8,714 nt of DNA, from the NCBI GenBank assembly GCA_002337925.1, contig DDHB01000074.1:7273-15986 (forward strand), given 5' to 3'. Under the pieces are notes generated by a model that was not told the origin of the DNA, did no database searches, and saw nothing but the letters and a program-made list of their open reading frames with translations. Shown here piece by piece: positions 5,593 through 8,714 of this stretch (position 1 is the first letter of the stretch; each line of letters begins with the position of its first letter). Both the position numbers and the translations under genes were made by a program. This DNA comes from Sporomusaceae bacterium UBA1887. Its GTDB lineage: Bacteria > Bacillota > Negativicutes > Sporomusales > DSM-15969.

Positions 5593-6798
5593 TTGAGGTG
5601 GGGAATTTTTTCGAAATTTCTCGGCATTGTATTAGCTATTATTGTCGTTTTTGGTTACTACATCTCGCCGCTGGCTTTATCCATTAAACAAGGTCTCGAT
5701 TTACAAGGGGGGACCCACGTTGTACTGGAAGCGGTTGATACACCAGAGGCAAAAGTAGATGATGATGCCGTTCAACGGGTTATTAAGATTATTGAACGAC
5801 GCATTAATGAATTAGGGCTTACAGAACCAATTGTACAACGCCAAGGAGAACGACGGATTATTGTCGAACTGCCAGGTGTCAAAGATCCCGAAAAAGCGAT
5901 TGAACTGATTGGTAAAACAGCATTAATGGAATTCCAAGATGAAAGTGGCGTTACCGTCTTAACAGGTAAAGACCTGAAAGATGCCCGGTCGCAAATTGAT
6001 CAGGGAAAACAAAATCTCGTTGCTATTGAGTTTACTGACGAAGGTGCTAAGAAGTTCGCTGATTTGACGGCAAAAAATATCGGAAAGCGAATTGCAATAT
6101 TATTGGACAAGCAAGTCCTGACTAATCCTTCCGTTCAGGAAGCAATACCTGGTGGTAAGGCGGTTATTACTGGCAGCCGTACACTGGAAGAAGCACAGCG
6201 TCTGGCTATCTTACTCCGGTCGGGTGCATTACCAATAAAGGTTGAAGTAATGGAAACCCGTACTGTAGGGCCGACACTTGGACAGGATTCAAAAGATAAA
6301 AGTATCAAAGCGTTTACAATTGGCGTACTTGCCATTGTAGTTTTTATGTTACTCTTCTATCGTTTATCCGGTGTAGTTGCCAATATTGCCTTACTGGTAT
6401 ATGTGTTGTTGTTGTTAGGCGTATTGAAAGGCCTGGAAGCGACAATGACTTTACCGGGCATTGCCGGTATTATCTTATCAATGGGTGTTGCCGTTGATGC
6501 CAATGTACTGATTTTTGAAAGATTTAAGGAAGAGTTTCGCTCTGGGAAAACATTGCGAGCGGCAATGGATGCTGGCTTCCATCGCGCTTTTGGAACGATA
6601 TTGGATGCCAATGTATCGGTTATGATCACAGCAGCGGTATTATTCCTGCTTGGATCAGGCCCTATCAAAGGATTTGCTGTCACACTTGGACTCGGCGTAG
6701 TTATAAGCATGTTTACGGCAATTACAGTCAGCCGTTCTTTGCTGCGAATGCTTATTCATGCCAATGTGGTTAAAAATAGCAAATTTTTTGGTGCATAA
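5593..6798 (+). CDS. secD: Protein translocase subunit SecD
   Basis: SecD with SecF forms an RND-like membrane complex that uses the proton gradient to help pull proteins out of the SecYEG channel on the trans side. The 401-residue product (start TTG at 5593, beginning MRWGIFSKF) has a first membrane helix at about 7-25 and the signature GLDLQGGTH at 34-42. The extracytoplasmic P1 region follows, including PGVKDPEKAIELIGKTA (94-110) and LLRSGALPIKVEV (207-219). Five more helices lie between about 238 and 385. The GVAVDANVLIFER motif (298-310) keeps the conserved membrane Asp (D302, equivalent to E. coli D519) used for proton coupling. The length fits the short SecD form of Clostridia and Negativicutes. 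It has its own promoter and is separated from secF by 13 bases. Confidence 0.97.
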   Translation: MRWGIFSKFLGIVLAIIVVFGYYISPLALSIKQGLDLQGGTHVVLEAVDTPEAKVDDDAVQRVIKIIERRINELGLTEPIVQRQGERRIIVELPGVKDPEKAIELIGKTALMEFQDESGVTVLTGKDLKDARSQIDQGKQNLVAIEFTDEGAKKFADLTAKNIGKRIAILLDKQVLTNPSVQEAIPGGKAVITGSRTLEEAQRLAILLRSGALPIKVEVMETRTVGPTLGQDSKDKSIKAFTIGVLAIVVFMLLFYRLSGVVANIALLVYVLLLLGVLKGLEATMTLPGIAGIILSMGVAVDANVLIFERFKEEFRSGKTLRAAMDAGFHRAFGTILDANVSVMITAAVLFLLGSGPIKGFAVTLGLGVVISMFTAITVSRSLLRMLIHANVVKNSKFFGA

Positions 6799-6811
6799 GG
6801 GGTGATAAAAC

Positions 6812-7720
6812 ATGAAGCTTAATATAATCGGAAGACGGTACTGGTGGTTCCTGCTTTCAGGTATTATCCTTATTCCGGGAATCATTTCCATGGCCATACA
6901 CGGATTTAATTTAGGCATTGATTTTACTGGCGGAACGATCGTTGATTTAAAATTCAGCCGCGAAGTAACTGTTGCTGAAATTCGTGAATCACTGAAAGAT
7001 TTCCACTTAGAAAACAGCACCATCCAGCTGGCAGGAACGGCGAAAGTAGATGCTTCGCAAAATGTATTTTTGCGGACTCACTTTTTAACAAATGAGGAAA
7101 GCAAGGCTTTATTTGCGGGAATGACCGATAAACTTGGCGCTTTTGAAGTGCAGAGAGTTGAGAAAGTGGGAGCTGTTGTCGGCTCTGAGCTTACTCGACA
7201 GGCTCTGTTGAACTTAGCAGTTGCCTGCCTGTTATTGTGTGCTTATATTTCCTACCGCTTTGAATATAAAATTGCAATATCTGCTATTTTAGCTATTTTG
7301 CATGATGTGCTTGTGGTATTAGGTGTTTTTTCAATCTTTCATTTGGAACTTGATTCATCCTTTATTGCCGCAATTTTAACGGTTATCGGTTATTCAATGA
7401 ATGAAGCCGTCGTTATTTTCGACCGTATCCGGGAGAATCTGCGTAATCATCGTAAAAGCGAATCATACGAGGAACTGGTCAATCGCAGTATAGGACAAAC
7501 GATAACCCGCTCTATATATACATTGTTGACGGTATTGTTTGCAACTGCATCTCTGTACTTTTTCGGTGGAGAAACAACCAAGAATTTCTCACTGGCGATG
7601 TTAATTGGTTTTATCAGCGGTGCTTATTCATCCATATTTAATGCCAGTCCAATCTGGGTAACCTGGAAAGAATATGATGACCGCCGCAAGGCGCAACTGC
7701 GCCCTAAAAGTGCAAAATAA
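6812..7720 (+). CDS. secF: Protein translocase subunit SecF
   Basis: Partner of SecD in the proton-driven Sec accessory complex. The 302-residue protein has an N-terminal helix (about 12-30), the GIDFTGGT signature (35-42), an extracytoplasmic P4-like domain and five C-terminal helices (about 131 to 285). Conserved elements include LHDV (163-166), GYSMNEAVVIFDRIREN (193-209), an Arg at 233 in the helix matching the family's conserved Arg, and FSLAMLIGFISGAYSS (259-274). The oddity is residue 198: the near-universal Asp of GYSxND (D213 in E. coli by my count of the recalled sequence) is Glu, codon GAA at 7403-7405. Charge is kept but the side chain is longer. The ATG follows AAGGGGTGA (6797-6805) by 6 bases, and the site overlaps the secD stop. 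A strong terminator closes the unit. Confidence 0.97.
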   Translation: MKLNIIGRRYWWFLLSGIILIPGIISMAIHGFNLGIDFTGGTIVDLKFSREVTVAEIRESLKDFHLENSTIQLAGTAKVDASQNVFLRTHFLTNEESKALFAGMTDKLGAFEVQRVEKVGAVVGSELTRQALLNLAVACLLLCAYISYRFEYKIAISAILAILHDVLVVLGVFSIFHLELDSSFIAAILTVIGYSMNEAVVIFDRIRENLRNHRKSESYEELVNRSIGQTITRSIYTLLTVLFATASLYFFGGETTKNFSLAMLIGFISGAYSSIFNASPIWVTWKEYDDRRKAQLRPKSAK

Positions 7721-7729
7721 ATCGATCAT

Positions 7730-7772
7730 AAAAATTGTGCAGCCACTTATAAAGTGGCTGCACAATTTTTTT
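7730..7772 (+). terminator. Intrinsic terminator after secF
   Basis: A 19-bp perfect stem has arms at 7730-7748 and 7752-7770 with a 3-base ATA loop; the closing T-A pair probably opens to give a 5-base loop. The core is G/C-rich (GTGCAGCCAC and its complement). The stem ends in a run of seven T residues (7766-7772). The left arm starts with five A residues, so on the opposite strand it also ends in a T run and could act in both directions. It starts 9 bases after the secF stop. Confidence 0.95.
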
Positions 7773-7859
7773 ATGCAGATTTAGCTGGATCAGAGTTGTA
7801 ATGATTCACCATCGGCTGATCTTTGTAATATGATGGTAGCAACAAGGGCGGTGAAGACA

Positions 7860-8714
7860 ATGTGGATGCTATTACCAGCTATTTCTTTGGCAATTGTGCA
7901 AATTGCCGGTGATAACGTAGCAGTCGTTCCTGATATGGCTTCGGTAATTGGTACAGATATTTATAGTACAATTATTGTAGCCTACGTCATTTTAGGTTCG
8001 CTCATCACCGGCATATCAGCATGGATTGGAGTACAGACCGGACAAGAGTTAATTATTGTGGTGAAGAAATATTTTGGTTGTACGGGAAAAAATACCTTGG
8101 CCGCAATTATCTTAGCTACCTGCATTCCGGCAAGCGCTATCACAGGCTGCTATTTTGCCGGATGGGTATTACACTTACTTACTGGAATCCCACTTCTGGC
8201 TGCAGGTCCTGTCTGTTTATTGTTCTTTACTCTAATGGCAGCCGGTTATGGATTTGAGTTCTTAAAATTATCAAATTATTTAGCTTTGTTTTTACTGCCT
8301 GTTGTAGGCATTTTGTTTTTTCAGCAAGATTCTACTAATTTGCAGCATTTTTTTGATATGGGAGCAATTAACTGGCCCCTTGCATTTGCCTTAATCGGTT
8401 ACAACTCAGGTGGAATGCGGTCAATTCTAGTTGTGGAGGCAGCCGCGCTCTTATCAAAAAAAGGAGATAAGGCAGTTTTTTTAGCAGTTATGTCCAAAGT
8501 GGTTGAAGGATTATTTACAGTTGGTGTGGCCCATCTGGTACTGTTTGCCGGTGCTGCAGGGCCGCTGGCATTATCTCAAGTAGTACATAAGTTTCTCGGA
8601 ACAATTGGATTTCATATATTCAATCTTATTTTGTTGTGTACGTTTATGAATACAATGGTCCCGGCGATGATCGTAAATGCCCGGCAGATTAGCATAATCA
8701 CGGACTTGCCAATA
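7860..8714 (+). CDS. Polytopic membrane protein, probably APC-superfamily-like transporter, 3'-truncated
   Basis: The frame is open without a stop from the start to the last base (285 codons), so the C-terminus lies beyond the window. The product is very hydrophobic. About eight membrane helices can be drawn, near residues 3-16, 36-56, 80-102, 110-128, 138-155, 171-190, 206-231 and 246-270. The glycine-rich second helix followed by WIGVQTGQELIIVVKKYFG (55-73), and the NSGGMRS stretch (182-188), recall LeuT-fold APC-superfamily permeases such as NCS1 or YkvI-type proteins. I do not recognise a specific family or substrate. GGTGA at 7850-7854 supports the ATG at 7860. In-frame ATGs at 7830 and 7833 would add up to 10 residues but lack a ribosome binding site, and the frame is closed by TAG at 7782. 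It follows the secF terminator, so it needs its own promoter, which I could not identify. Confidence 0.75.
   Translation, partial: MWMLLPAISLAIVQIAGDNVAVVPDMASVIGTDIYSTIIVAYVILGSLITGISAWIGVQTGQELIIVVKKYFGCTGKNTLAAIILATCIPASAITGCYFAGWVLHLLTGIPLLAAGPVCLLFFTLMAAGYGFEFLKLSNYLALFLLPVVGILFFQQDSTNLQHFFDMGAINWPLAFALIGYNSGGMRSILVVEAAALLSKKGDKAVFLAVMSKVVEGLFTVGVAHLVLFAGAAGPLALSQVVHKFLGTIGFHIFNLILLCTFMNTMVPAMIVNARQISIITDLPI

Noticed and set aside
7688..7701. Small GGCGC-AACT-GCGCC hairpin near the end of secF
   Set aside because: It is only 5 bp within coding sequence; the strong terminator at 7730-7772 explains termination.
7808..7837. Inverted repeat ACCATC / GATGGT upstream of the membrane-protein gene
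   Set aside because: Six bases separated by 18 is expected by chance; it could be an operator, but nothing else supports that.
8021..8257. 78-codon plus-strand frame within the membrane-protein gene
   Set aside because: It is an alternate-frame shadow of the longer hydrophobic frame that starts at 7860.

Overview
The window is a compact block of bacterial chromosome. Every gene I can support lies on the + strand. Low-to-moderate G+C, strong AGGAGG-type ribosome binding sites with TTG starts, a SpoIID-type protein, and the order spoIID-queA-tgt-yajC followed by separate (unfused) secD and secF genes all suggest a Firmicute. I think an endospore-lineage anaerobe of the Negativicutes (Sporomusa/Pelosinus-like) is most likely. 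That taxonomic call is inference from gene order and style, not from a database match.

Layout. (1) 1-3748: the 3' part of a SpoIID/LytB-family gene (cut by the window edge), queA and tgt (two tRNA queuosine enzymes), yajC (Sec accessory membrane protein) and a 5-formyltetrahydrofolate cyclo-ligase. They are tightly spaced with no terminator visible between them. A 12-15 bp hairpin spans the stop codon of the cyclo-ligase gene. (2) 3787-5507: three closely packed genes of unassigned role. They encode a stand-alone SpoIIE/PP2C-type phosphatase, a 110-residue P-loop protein, and an HD-domain phosphohydrolase whose His/Asp pattern looks bimetallic. (3) 5525-7772: a near-consensus sigma-A promoter, then secD and secF, closed by a strong intrinsic terminator. 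(4) 7860-8714: the start of a polytopic membrane protein that runs off the window. It is probably an APC-superfamily-like transporter.

How the genes fit together. Tgt inserts preQ1 in place of guanine-34 of tRNAs, and QueA then converts it to epoxyqueuosine. YajC, SecD and SecF belong to one accessory complex of the Sec translocon, but here yajC is separated from secDF by four genes, and secDF has its own promoter. The three-gene cassette between them is the part least explained by known biology. SecF also carries Glu in place of the conserved proton-relay Asp of its transmembrane GYSxND motif.
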